A DNA stretch of 64,000 nt. Origin: DAISKN01 sp963716925 (GTDB taxonomy: Bacteria > Acidobacteriota > Vicinamibacteria > Marinacidobacterales > SMYC01). How positions within the stretch are numbered: position 1 is the stretch's first letter; each line of letters opens with the position of its first letter. The notes under the pieces are model-generated. The model ran no database searches. It was not told the origin of the DNA and saw only the letters and a program-made list of their open reading frames with translations. Shown in pieces: positions 9,107 to 15,789 of the stretch. The DNA lies in the NCBI GenBank assembly GCA_963716925.1, contig CAVQUX010000006.1, positions 806,001 to 870,000 of the forward strand, written 5' to 3'. The translations under genes were made by a program, and so were the position numbers.

Positions 9107-9155
9107 TCAGCGTGCGAACCGCACCTGAGCTCTGAAGCGTGGGTCAGGCTTGGGG

Positions 9156-9521
9156 TCAGTAACCGGTCTGCGACCGGTACGACTTACCCTTCTTCAACAG
9201 GTACTGGTGCTGAGCTCCGTGACGCCGCCGGACGCGCCTCATCCACCAGAAGTAGTGCGGGACGGTCACGAAGTGCCAGCCGTCCCCGAAGTTCAGGTCC
9301 AGCCGGTTCGTCGGGACCCAGCGAAGCTGGTAGCCCTCGAACTCCAGTTGCTGCTGTACGCCGCTCTCCTTGAGCCAGCCGTCGCCGATGACGATCACGT
9401 CGGAGTCGAGCGTGCGTTTGAAGAGATGGCCGAACGAAGCCAGGAACCCGTGCTCCGCGGGAGCGGGGTTGCCGGCTGGACGCGGCCGATTCAGACCTCG
9501 TGGCGACTGCGCTTGATTCAC
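9156..9521 (-). CDS. Hypothetical protein, aromatic-rich
   Basis: 121 aa from a GTG start preceded by AAAGGA at 6-nt spacing; an upstream in-frame TTG at 9539 has no comparable site. The product is not recognised. It holds a well-formed segment (EFEGYQLRWVPTNRLDLNFG, then an aromatic HFVTVPHYFWW stretch) and a basic C-terminus. No signal peptide or membrane segment. It lies between the XRE regulator and the chaperonin operon in the same direction, so it may belong to the same functional group, but it has its own spacing (200 nt from the regulator). Confidence 0.6.
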   Translation of the reverse strand: MNQAQSPRGLNRPRPAGNPAPAEHGFLASFGHLFKRTLDSDVIVIGDGWLKESGVQQQLEFEGYQLRWVPTNRLDLNFGDGWHFVTVPHYFWWMRRVRRRHGAQHQYLLKKGKSYRSQTGY

Positions 9522-9603
9522 ATCGGATCCTTTCCACAAACCGGACCTGGACCGCCCTCGGTCGACACCGAGCCGGACTCTGCGAGACGCTACGTATCGG
9601 TGG

Positions 9604-9627
9604 GCTCTATCCGGGGCCGGATAGAGC
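9604..9627. repeat. 24-bp near-perfect palindrome
   Basis: GCTCTATCCGG and its exact complement CCGGATAGAGC separated by 2 bases, lying between the XRE gene and the 121-aa gene. No T-run follows on either strand, so it is more likely an operator or an RNA stem-loop than a terminator. Confidence 0.55.
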
Positions 9628-9720
9628 GGTAAAGGTCGGATTGGGACGAGACGCCACCGGAACCGCGAGCACCAGTATACCCGAGAACAGCCGCCTCCGG
9701 GGATATGTTTCGACGCAAAA

Positions 9721-10659
9721 CTACGAGCGCCTTCGGCGTCGTCGGCCCGGGGAAGGTTTTCGAGGCCCGGGGCGCTTCCGCAGCGCAGCTCTCCTTTCGG
9801 GAGAGGCTTCGCGGAAATGGAGTGGATCCCTCAGACTCTGTAACTCGCGGTAAAAGTACAGCATCGTCGGTCGCCGTCGTTTGAATCGGAGCTTCTTCAG
9901 AAACTCGATCTCCTCGTCCGTGGCATTCCCGCTGAGAGACGGGTCTTCGAGAAGCTCCTCGAGCCCGGGCTCCACGCCGATTCCCGCGTCGGCTTCCCGT
10001 TCCACGAACTCGAACCTCTTGGGCTCCCCGGGTACGAGCCTTCGATTCAGAATGATCTCGATGCCCAGAGTCGCGAGGTCGACGTCCCACGACTCGATCA
10101 TCGGATCCAGGAAAGAGATACAGTTCTGGTCCGACAGGTGAAAGACGTCGGTATCCAGAAACTCGAGGATGCTGACGCGCAGGTCCTCGTAGGTCCTGCG
10201 ACTGAGTCGAGCGAACAGGTGGAGCCATTCCTCCCTGTGCAATTCCTGGTCGGCGAGCCTCTTGGCGACGTCCAGCACCTTCTGAGTGATGAGACGTTCG
10301 AGCTCGCCGAAGGGCTGCTTCTCGAATATGGCGCGCACCTGCTCTCGCTTGTCGGGGGAGCATTTCTGGAGGATCAACTTGCGCACCTCTTTGAACAGCG
10401 GCGCCGGAGGCTCCACCACTTTTCTTTTGAGCGCTTCCTTGCGCTGGAGATCGGCAAGGCTCGACAGACGGCCTCTGGGGAGCTTCAGCGATCTTTCCAA
10501 TTTGGAGTAGATGTCCGTCCGCTCGGGCGCCGGAGGAGCCTTCCGTCGAGTCAGAAGCTGGGAGATGTAAGACTCCGTGACTTCGGCCCCGGCTGCAAGA
10601 TCTTTCTGCTCGAGCCCCAGCTCTTCCATACGCTCTTTGATCGCGGACGGCATATCCAT
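9721..10659 (-). CDS. XRE-family transcriptional regulator with long C-terminal domain
   Basis: 312 aa. An N-terminal Cro/C1-type helix-turn-helix spans about residues 4-65 (LEQKDLAAGAEVTESYISQL). The remaining roughly 240 residues are mostly helical and of no family I recognise; they may sense a signal or form oligomers. The tail (from about 290) is Arg-rich. The ATG has AGGAG at 8-nt spacing. It is divergent from the Cys-repeat gene. Its own promoter (10702-10730) places the shared box at 10674-10691 between +5 and +22, an autorepression layout. It is the best in-window candidate for the regulator of the box-carrying promoters; that link is inference. Confidence 0.8.
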   Translation of the reverse strand: MDMPSAIKERMEELGLEQKDLAAGAEVTESYISQLLTRRKAPPAPERTDIYSKLERSLKLPRGRLSSLADLQRKEALKRKVVEPPAPLFKEVRKLILQKCSPDKREQVRAIFEKQPFGELERLITQKVLDVAKRLADQELHREEWLHLFARLSRRTYEDLRVSILEFLDTDVFHLSDQNCISFLDPMIESWDVDLATLGIEIILNRRLVPGEPKRFEFVEREADAGIGVEPGLEELLEDPSLSGNATDEEIEFLKKLRFKRRRPTMLYFYRELQSLRDPLHFREASPERRAALRKRPGPRKPSPGRRRRRRS

Positions 10660-10673
10660 AGGTTCGCTCCTGG

Positions 10674-10691
10674 GTTAACTCAGAATGGTTA
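10674..10691 (+). promoter_or_regulatory. Shared box between the XRE gene and Cys-repeat gene
   Basis: GTTAAC-TCAGA-ATGGTTA, 27 bp upstream of the -35 of the plus-strand promoter, centred at -71.5. On the other strand it lies in the 5' leader of the XRE gene. One site could therefore activate one gene and repress the other. Confidence 0.58.
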
Positions 10692-10701
10692 CGCGACCCT
10701 C

Positions 10702-10730
10702 AGTATCCCAGGCGCCGATTGACATTTCAA
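10702..10730 (-). promoter_or_regulatory. Predicted promoter of the XRE regulator gene
   Basis: Minus strand TTGAAA (10730-10725), 17-bp spacer, GATACT (10707-10702). Predicted +1 near 10695, giving a 36-nt leader. It overlaps the divergent promoter at 10719-10747, so the two RNA polymerases would compete. Confidence 0.5.
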
Positions 10731-10747
10731 GAGAATTTACCGATAAT
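10719..10747 (+). promoter_or_regulatory. Sigma-70-type promoter of the Cys-repeat gene
   Basis: TTGACA, 17-bp spacer, GATAAT. The predicted +1 (seventh base after the -10) is 10754, the first base of the GTG start codon, so the transcript would be leaderless. Confidence 0.65.
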
Positions 10748-10753
10748 GGTTCA

Positions 10754-11716
10754 GTGAGAAAAACACATTTCAGGTCGCCTCCACTGTCACTGGTTACCTA
10801 CCTCTTCCTCGGTCTCGCCGCCGCATTGGCGATCGGGGCGGGTTTCGCCGGGGCAGAGGGCGAGACCCCGGAGCGACCTGCGAATTCTCACCCGAGGCCC
10901 TACGGCAGCGGCTGGGAGTGCGATCGCGGATACGCCGAAGCCGATCGCGCCTGCGCGGCAGTCCAGGTGCCCCTCCACGCGTTTCTCGACTCCGACGGCG
11001 ACGGGTGGGAGTGCATCCGGGGTTATCGCGAGGTCGAAGGCACGTGCGAGGCCGTGCAGGTGCCTCCGAACGCCCGCCTGGATTTCACGGGGCATCGTTG
11101 GGAGTGCGCTCGCGGCTTCAAGAAAGTTGAGCTTGAATGCGTCGCCCTGGAAGTACCTCCCAATGCCTTTCTGAGCAATTCCGGGGACGGATGGGAATGC
11201 GACCGCGGCTACCGGGAGGTCAAGGAGGGATGTGCGGCGCTCGACGTACCCGAGAACGCCTTCCTGGACTCGAGCGGGCGAGGTTGGGAATGCGCGCGCG
11301 GCTACGAGAAAGTCCGCTCGTCCTGCGTGGGCATCAAGATCCCCACGAACGCCCATCTCGACGGCAACGGAAGCCACTTCAAGTGCGACCGGGGATTCCG
11401 TCAAAGCGGCGCGACCTGCCTGCTCGTCGAGATACCCTCGGAGGGCTATCTCGCGCGCTCGGGGAGCGAATTCGAGTGCAATCACGGCTTTCGGAAGAAC
11501 GGCGAAAGCTGCGTGCGGGTCGACGTGCCTCCGAACGGCTACCTGAGGCCCTCGGGAGACGAATGGAGCTGCGATCGAGGCTACCAGAAGCTCGTTGCCA
11601 CCTGCGTCGCCTTCGAGGTCCCGATGAATGCCCACGTCACTTCCTCAGGCAACACCTGGGATTGCGATTCGGGCTACAGGCGATCCGGGAGTACCTGCAG
11701 CGCAAGCGACAAGTAA
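10754..11716 (+). CDS. Secreted Cys-repeat (WECxRGY) protein, nine 31-aa repeats
   Basis: 320 aa from the GTG at 10754. The ATG at 10685 in the same frame lies upstream of the promoter and cannot be the start. A signal peptide or anchor (about 10-35, VTYLFLGLAAALAIGAGFAG) is followed by nine tandem repeats of 31 aa with consensus WECxRGY...C...VPPNAxL.. and two Cys each, so one disulfide per repeat is expected. The repeat type occurs in many proteobacterial surface or secreted proteins of unknown role. It is divergent from the XRE gene and shares the box regulon. No Shine-Dalgarno sequence is present. Confidence 0.8.
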   Translation: MRKTHFRSPPLSLVTYLFLGLAAALAIGAGFAGAEGETPERPANSHPRPYGSGWECDRGYAEADRACAAVQVPLHAFLDSDGDGWECIRGYREVEGTCEAVQVPPNARLDFTGHRWECARGFKKVELECVALEVPPNAFLSNSGDGWECDRGYREVKEGCAALDVPENAFLDSSGRGWECARGYEKVRSSCVGIKIPTNAHLDGNGSHFKCDRGFRQSGATCLLVEIPSEGYLARSGSEFECNHGFRKNGESCVRVDVPPNGYLRPSGDEWSCDRGYQKLVATCVAFEVPMNAHVTSSGNTWDCDSGYRRSGSTCSASDK

Positions 11717-11868
11717 GCGGAGTCCGAGCCTGCTCTGGAGGCCGGGCGGACGCTACTCTCGCATGGGACGCCGGGCTCGAACGACGGCAACGCTGCGCGA
11801 TCCCCCCTCGGAGCTCCTCTCAGGAACCTCGCGCACGCTCGCCGGTACCTCTCTGAGCACCGGATCGA

Positions 11869-12100
11869 CTAACGCGGCCCTTCTTCGTCGCGAAGTGGCA
11901 GGCGGAACGTTTGAAACACCAGCTCCACACTCACCTTCCGCTCACAGGGATACGAGTTCTTCCCCGTTCGGTGTTTTGTATGCGATCCCCGAGAAGAAGA
12001 TCGTGATGACCCGCGACGCCTTCGTTGAATTCGTTGGAGTCGAGGTTGGCCACGCCACTCAATCGCGGTGTATTTATGCGGTACGATGCGCTCCAGAACC
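11869..12100 (-). pseudogene. Possible gene remnant in the 11,717-12,112 gap
   Basis: The 396-nt gap upstream of the cupin gene has no intact gene. On the minus strand two overlapping frames look protein-like: one with VANLDSNEFNEGVAGHHDLL, another ending KVSVELVFQTFRLPLRDEEG. They join if a frameshift is allowed near 11,940. I cannot name the parent family. The rest of the gap shows no feature I can support. Confidence 0.3.
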
Positions 12101-12112
12101 GGTGGCGATCCA

Positions 12113-12703
12113 ATGAAGTCAGCTGCGGTGACGTCGACCGCGCTTGTCGTGTTCGCGCTGATTCTCGCAATGGGGTGCGGTCGCGACCGGTCTGCCTCGG
12201 CTGCTCGGGAGTCGCGCTCGTCGGCCCAGGATGCACCGGAGCCAGCCGTAGACGGCTTCATCCTTCGGACGGGGCAAGGCGAGGTCCTGCAGAACGGCAT
12301 CGTCGTGAAAGCGTCGCCTACGAGCGGTACGGAACGCTCCATTCTCGTGGAGCAGACCTTCCCGAAAGGCGGAGCGACGAGTCTGCACCTTCACGAGCAG
12401 GGCGACGAGCTCTTCTATGTCGTCTCTGGCCGCGGCATCGCGACGCTGGGTGAGCTCACGGAAGAGATCGGCCCTGGCGACGTGATCTTCATTCCACGAA
12501 ACGCAGTCCATCGCATCAAGAACCTGACGCACGACGAGCCACTGCGGGTTGTGTTCTTCATGGACAGTCCAGAGTTGGTCGAAGAGTTCCGTGCGATTCA
12601 TGAACGGGTGACCTCCGATCCGGACCGACCCATCACTCCCGAGGAGCGAGCCGCCATATCTGAACGTATCGGTGGGAGTAGAGTCGTACAAGCTCCGCAA
12701 TGA
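12113..12703 (+). CDS. Cupin-domain lipoprotein
   Basis: 196 aa. The start at 12113 is chosen because it begins a lipoprotein signal (LVVFALILAMGC, Cys near residue 21); an upstream in-frame ATG at 12068 would bury it. A single cupin barrel spans about 70-150. Motif 1 is LHLHEQGDELFYVVSGRG, with the metal-binding His/His/Glu. Motif 2 is PGDVIFIPRNAVHRIKN. The role may be metal-dependent enzyme or small-molecule binding at the membrane; the substrate is unknown. Codon use is less GC-biased than in flanking genes, suggesting recent acquisition. Confidence 0.8.
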   Translation: MKSAAVTSTALVVFALILAMGCGRDRSASAARESRSSAQDAPEPAVDGFILRTGQGEVLQNGIVVKASPTSGTERSILVEQTFPKGGATSLHLHEQGDELFYVVSGRGIATLGELTEEIGPGDVIFIPRNAVHRIKNLTHDEPLRVVFFMDSPELVEEFRAIHERVTSDPDRPITPEERAAISERIGGSRVVQAPQ

Positions 12704-12726
12704 AACGGAACCCCGCATAACTTGGA

Positions 12727-13101
12727 GTGGACGGTGCCTTCTTCGTCATCAATGCAGTTCAAATGAGGGTGACCAGGCTGGCTACGCCATTCAACGCCGG
12801 TGTCATAGGGACGAGAGTGAACGACGGCGTCATCCGCAGGGGCGCGCCCCCGAAGGAGGAAGGTGTAACCCGAGGACGAACGCAGCGAGCCGCGACGGTG
12901 GGCGTCGCCGAGCACGGTAACTCGGCGGTGCTCGTCACTGTCGCGCCCGGCGGCGAGCTCCTCGATCGCCGGCGCATCGACCTCACCGATCGGGATCTGC
13001 CGACGCACCCGATCGGGCCACCTTGGCAGGCTAAACACAAGCTTGCGGCAGCTGCGGCGATTGCGGCTACAGTGCGCCGCGCGCGACAGGAGGTTGCTTG
13101 A
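12727..13101 (+). pseudogene. Degraded fragment of a conserved hypothetical gene
   Basis: An open frame with a short recognisable core near 12,895-13,010 (GVAEHGNSAVLVTVAPGGEL then LLDRRRIDL). It resembles the start of the family represented intact at 29799-30428 (GWAASVSL...VVDRRRLRL). The preceding residues do not look like a natural N-terminus, and the frame ends soon after the core, so I read it as a remnant. Its last codons overlap the TTG start of the next gene. It could instead be a short real gene. Confidence 0.35.
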
Positions 13102-13562
13102 TCGGTCGTAACGGACTGCGGGCCTTGCTGGTGGCCGTTTTTCTCACGGTGGCGTGTTCGCGCGAGTCCGGTCCTGGCCTCGGCGAGATCATGACTCTGA
13201 ACCAAATGCGCCATTCCAAGCTATGGCGTGCCGGCGAAGCCCAGAACTGGAGTTTGGCGGCGTACGAGCTGGATGAGTTGCAAGAGGGCTTCGACGACGT
13301 CGTCAGGTTCCACCCGACACATAAGGATGCCCCCCTTCCCCTGTCTGCGTTGGTTCCAAAGATCATGGCCGAGCCAACGCAGCAGGTGAGGCGGGCGGTG
13401 GAGTCAAAGGACCGCGCGGCGTTTATTGTCGCATACGATGGCCTGACAAAGGCCTGCAACTCATGCCACCAGGCAACGAACTTCGGGTTCAACGTGGTGA
13501 AGCGGCCCACTGATGGCTCTTGGTTCAGCAACCAGGAATTCGAAGTCGGCGGTGAGAGGTGA
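13098..13562 (+). CDS. Small cytochrome c-like lipoprotein
   Basis: 154 aa, TTG start behind AGGAGG. The N-terminus has a lipoprotein-like signal (LLVAVFLTVACS). One heme c attachment motif CNSCH lies near residue 116, followed by QATNFGFNVVKRP. The overall form (helical, single CxxCH near the C-terminus) suggests a c'-type or similar electron carrier or sensor at the membrane. It lies in the patchy 12-15.7 kb region with no clear operon partner. Confidence 0.75.
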   Translation: MIGRNGLRALLVAVFLTVACSRESGPGLGEIMTLNQMRHSKLWRAGEAQNWSLAAYELDELQEGFDDVVRFHPTHKDAPLPLSALVPKIMAEPTQQVRRAVESKDRAAFIVAYDGLTKACNSCHQATNFGFNVVKRPTDGSWFSNQEFEVGGER

Positions 13563-13777
13563 ACGCTGCCGCCCAACGATGGGTCGCGATACTTCTGCGA
13601 ACAGGGCGCATTCGACCCAGTTCGTCCGTGGTGTTCGTGGGACGCAGACTGACAAAACGTTGGAGTGGACGTGGTCCTCATCCTCATCGACAAACTCAAT
13701 GACCGTCGTTGCCTTCGTTGACTTCCGGAGATCGAACAGAGCACGCCGCTTTCGCGGGAAGGAAACGAGATGCCATC

Positions 13778-14185
13778 ATGATGTTACGCGCTCATGCCGC
13801 ATTGTCCGCCAAGGGTCGGTTGGGACCGTTCGAGTACGACTCACGGCCGATCGGCTCCCACCAGGTCGACGTCCGGGTGACTCGCTGCGCTCGTCGGCGA
13901 GACTGCGGGAGCAATGGCGAGGGAACCCCGAAGCGGTCGCGGCCGCCTTCGGTGTCTCGGTCGAGTCCCTTCGACCGTACTACGCCTACCTGGGACACCA
14001 GGATGCCGCGGGCAAGGCATTTCCCGAGGATCAAGCCCCACTGGAAGACTTCTGGGTTTTCGTCGACTTCTGGAAACGTCTGGGGATCAACGTATCCGGT
14101 CGATCCGGAGGCTTTCGTAGCCCGGTTCCGTCTCGCGAAGAACTTCGGTCGCAAGCTCCCGACCTGGGAGGGAGAAGAACTGTAG
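13778..14185 (+). pseudogene. Chimeric pseudogene: ADH N-terminus joined to another gene end
   Basis: From 13778 the frame reads MMLRAHAALSAKGRLGPFEY, then GSHQVDVRVTRC, matching the first 35 residues of YahK-type zinc alcohol dehydrogenases. It stops matching near 13,890, just before the expected zinc Cys motif. A different frame then carries an unrelated protein-like sequence (LREQWRGNPEAVAAAFGVSV, then FWVFVDFWKRLGI). It continues only after a one-base frameshift near 14,086 (TYPVDPEAFVARFRLAKNFG to the stop at 14185). So two gene pieces are joined and further broken. The 215 nt before it, 13,563-13,777, hold no gene I can support. Confidence 0.55.
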
Positions 14186-14210
14186 AAGTTGGCGTGCCGC
14201 AGGAGGGGTA

Positions 14211-15185
14211 ATGAGCACGAGGAGGAGAAAGATCCTCATCGGCGTCCTGCTGGTGGTGATTGGTCTTCCCGTCGCGTCGGTGCTGATCGTCACGGTGTTC
14301 GTTAGTGTCTTGAATCCCGCGCTCACCGGCGCGCTCAGGAATGAGACCAACGGTACGATCGTCTCCTCGGGCCAGGAGCGGGAGTACCTGCTCTATGTCC
14401 CACAGAGCTACGACCGCGCGAAGCCGACGCCACTCGTCATCAGCCTGCACGCCGCGGCGCTGTGGCCGGCCACTCAAATGGAAACGAGTCAATGGAACAA
14501 GATGGCCGATCAGCACGGGTTCATCGTCGTCTACCCGTCGGGAACCGGTTTTGCCCCCCTCCCGTTCCTCCCCTCTCTGCCAATCTGGCTCTTGAGGCCG
14601 GAAGCGGAGCTGTCGGCAAACGTCGGTTTCATCTCGGAGTTGATCGACAAGCTGGAGGCGGCCTACAGCATCGACCCGACCCGGATCTATGCGAATGGGT
14701 TCTCGAACGGTGGAGCCATGACCTTCGCGCTGTCCTGCACGCTGTCCCATCGAATCGCCGCCGTCGGAACCGTGGCGGCCGCTCAAGACCAACTGCCGTG
14801 GAGCTGGTGTGAAGACTCCCGACCGGTGCCGATGATCGCGTTTCATGGAACCGCGGATCGACTCGTTCCCTACGACGGCGGTAAATCGTGGGCATCCCCC
14901 AGAGCGTTTCCACACATCCCGACGTGGGCAGCGAATTGGGCTCGAAGAAATCGATGCGAACCGGACCCCATCGACTCCGCGGTGGCTGCGGACGTCACCC
15001 GCCGCGAGTACACCAACTGTGCCGACGATGCGGCGGTGGTGCTCTATACCGTCCAGGGAGGAGGCCACGCCTGGCCCGGCGGCAAGCCCTTGCCGGAATG
15101 GATGGTAGGCTCCACGAGCCGCGGCGTTGACGCCACGGGCCAGATGTGGGCGTTCTTTCTCGAGCATCCGCTTCCGAGAAAGTAG
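14211..15185 (+). CDS. PHB depolymerase-like / feruloyl-esterase-type hydrolase
   Basis: 324 aa. N-terminal membrane anchor or signal (about 9-33). Alpha/beta-hydrolase of the esterase_phb (LpqC) family: GFSNGG nucleophile elbow near residue 165, likely catalytic Asp in HGTADRLVP near 212, and catalytic His in GGGHAWPGG near 286. It probably hydrolyses an ester such as a polyhydroxyalkanoate or feruloyl ester outside the cytoplasm; the substrate is undetermined. A good AGGAGG precedes the ATG. It follows broken gene pieces and has no operon partner beyond the small gene at 15284. Confidence 0.85.
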   Translation: MSTRRRKILIGVLLVVIGLPVASVLIVTVFVSVLNPALTGALRNETNGTIVSSGQEREYLLYVPQSYDRAKPTPLVISLHAAALWPATQMETSQWNKMADQHGFIVVYPSGTGFAPLPFLPSLPIWLLRPEAELSANVGFISELIDKLEAAYSIDPTRIYANGFSNGGAMTFALSCTLSHRIAAVGTVAAAQDQLPWSWCEDSRPVPMIAFHGTADRLVPYDGGKSWASPRAFPHIPTWAANWARRNRCEPDPIDSAVAADVTRREYTNCADDAAVVLYTVQGGGHAWPGGKPLPEWMVGSTSRGVDATGQMWAFFLEHPLPRK

Positions 15186-15283
15186 CAAGGCCGACCGGAC
15201 GAGGGCACGTCGAGCTCGTGGATGGACTAACCTTGACCAGTCAGACCAGCTCTGGCAAAACGGTGCTGACCCGGAGGGTTGAG

Positions 15284-15652
15284 ATGGGATCGAATCGTCT
15301 GGTCATTGCGCTGATGGGCATGAACATGGTGCTTGCGACCGCTCTACTGGTTCAGGGTCCGTACGCTTCCGCCAAAAGCCCCGAGACCCTCCGCGCTCGG
15401 GCGATCGAGCTGGTGGACGAGCGCGGCCGGGTTCGGGCTCAACTCAACATCGAGCCAGACGGGGAGACCGTCTTCCGGCTGCGTGACTCCACGGGAGAGA
15501 TTCGCGTCAAGATCGGCGCCAGTGCCGATGGATCGGGATTGCTGCTGCTCGATGGATCGACGGAGCCTGGTATCCACATGCTCGCCGGGAGCAGCGGCAC
15601 CAGCGTGACCCTGACGAGCAAGGGCGGTCAGCCGCGGGTGATCGCACCCTAG
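15284..15652 (+). CDS. Small membrane-anchored hypothetical protein
   Basis: 122 aa. The ATG at 15284 is preceded by GGAGGG at 5-nt spacing, which decides the start over an upstream in-frame ATG. An N-terminal hydrophobic helix (about 5-24) leads into a beta-rich domain with repeated short strands (ARAIELVDERGRVRAQLNIE, then VFRLRDSTGEIRVKIGA, then GSGLLLLDG). I have seen this pattern in conserved hypothetical proteins of environmental bacteria, with no known role. Confidence 0.7.
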   Translation: MGSNRLVIALMGMNMVLATALLVQGPYASAKSPETLRARAIELVDERGRVRAQLNIEPDGETVFRLRDSTGEIRVKIGASADGSGLLLLDGSTEPGIHMLAGSSGTSVTLTSKGGQPRVIAP

Positions 15653-15679
15653 CACGCAGGCGCGCGAGCACAAGAGCCT

Positions 15680-15789
15680 GCCCGAAGGACGACGTGGCAG
15701 AGCTCGGTGAGCACGTCATTCCCGACGAGTCGGGCATCATCGCTGTGGTCGAGACCCGGGCGGTGTCCAGTGAGGTCCGCCTCATTTAG
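15680..15789 (+). pseudogene. Possible 3' remnant of a lost gene
   Basis: One open frame reads DDVAELGEHVIPDESGIIAV, then VETRAVSSEVRLI and a stop at 15787-15789. It looks like the end of a DUF1269-type protein, but has no start region. It overlaps the ndvB stop by 4 nt. Weak evidence; it may be chance. Confidence 0.25.

Noticed and set aside
8750..9110. CIRCE/HrcA operator upstream of groES
   Set aside because: No TTAGCACTC-N9-GAGTGCTAA or near match; the inverted repeat present (ACTTGA-N4-TCAAGT) is different.
12700..13720. Possible integron cassettes (GCCCAAC at about 13,572; repeated TTGGAGTGGAC at about 12,720 and 13,661)
   Set aside because: The candidate sites lack the GTTRRRY partner and the imperfect palindrome of attC sites; an 11-base repeat is expected by chance.
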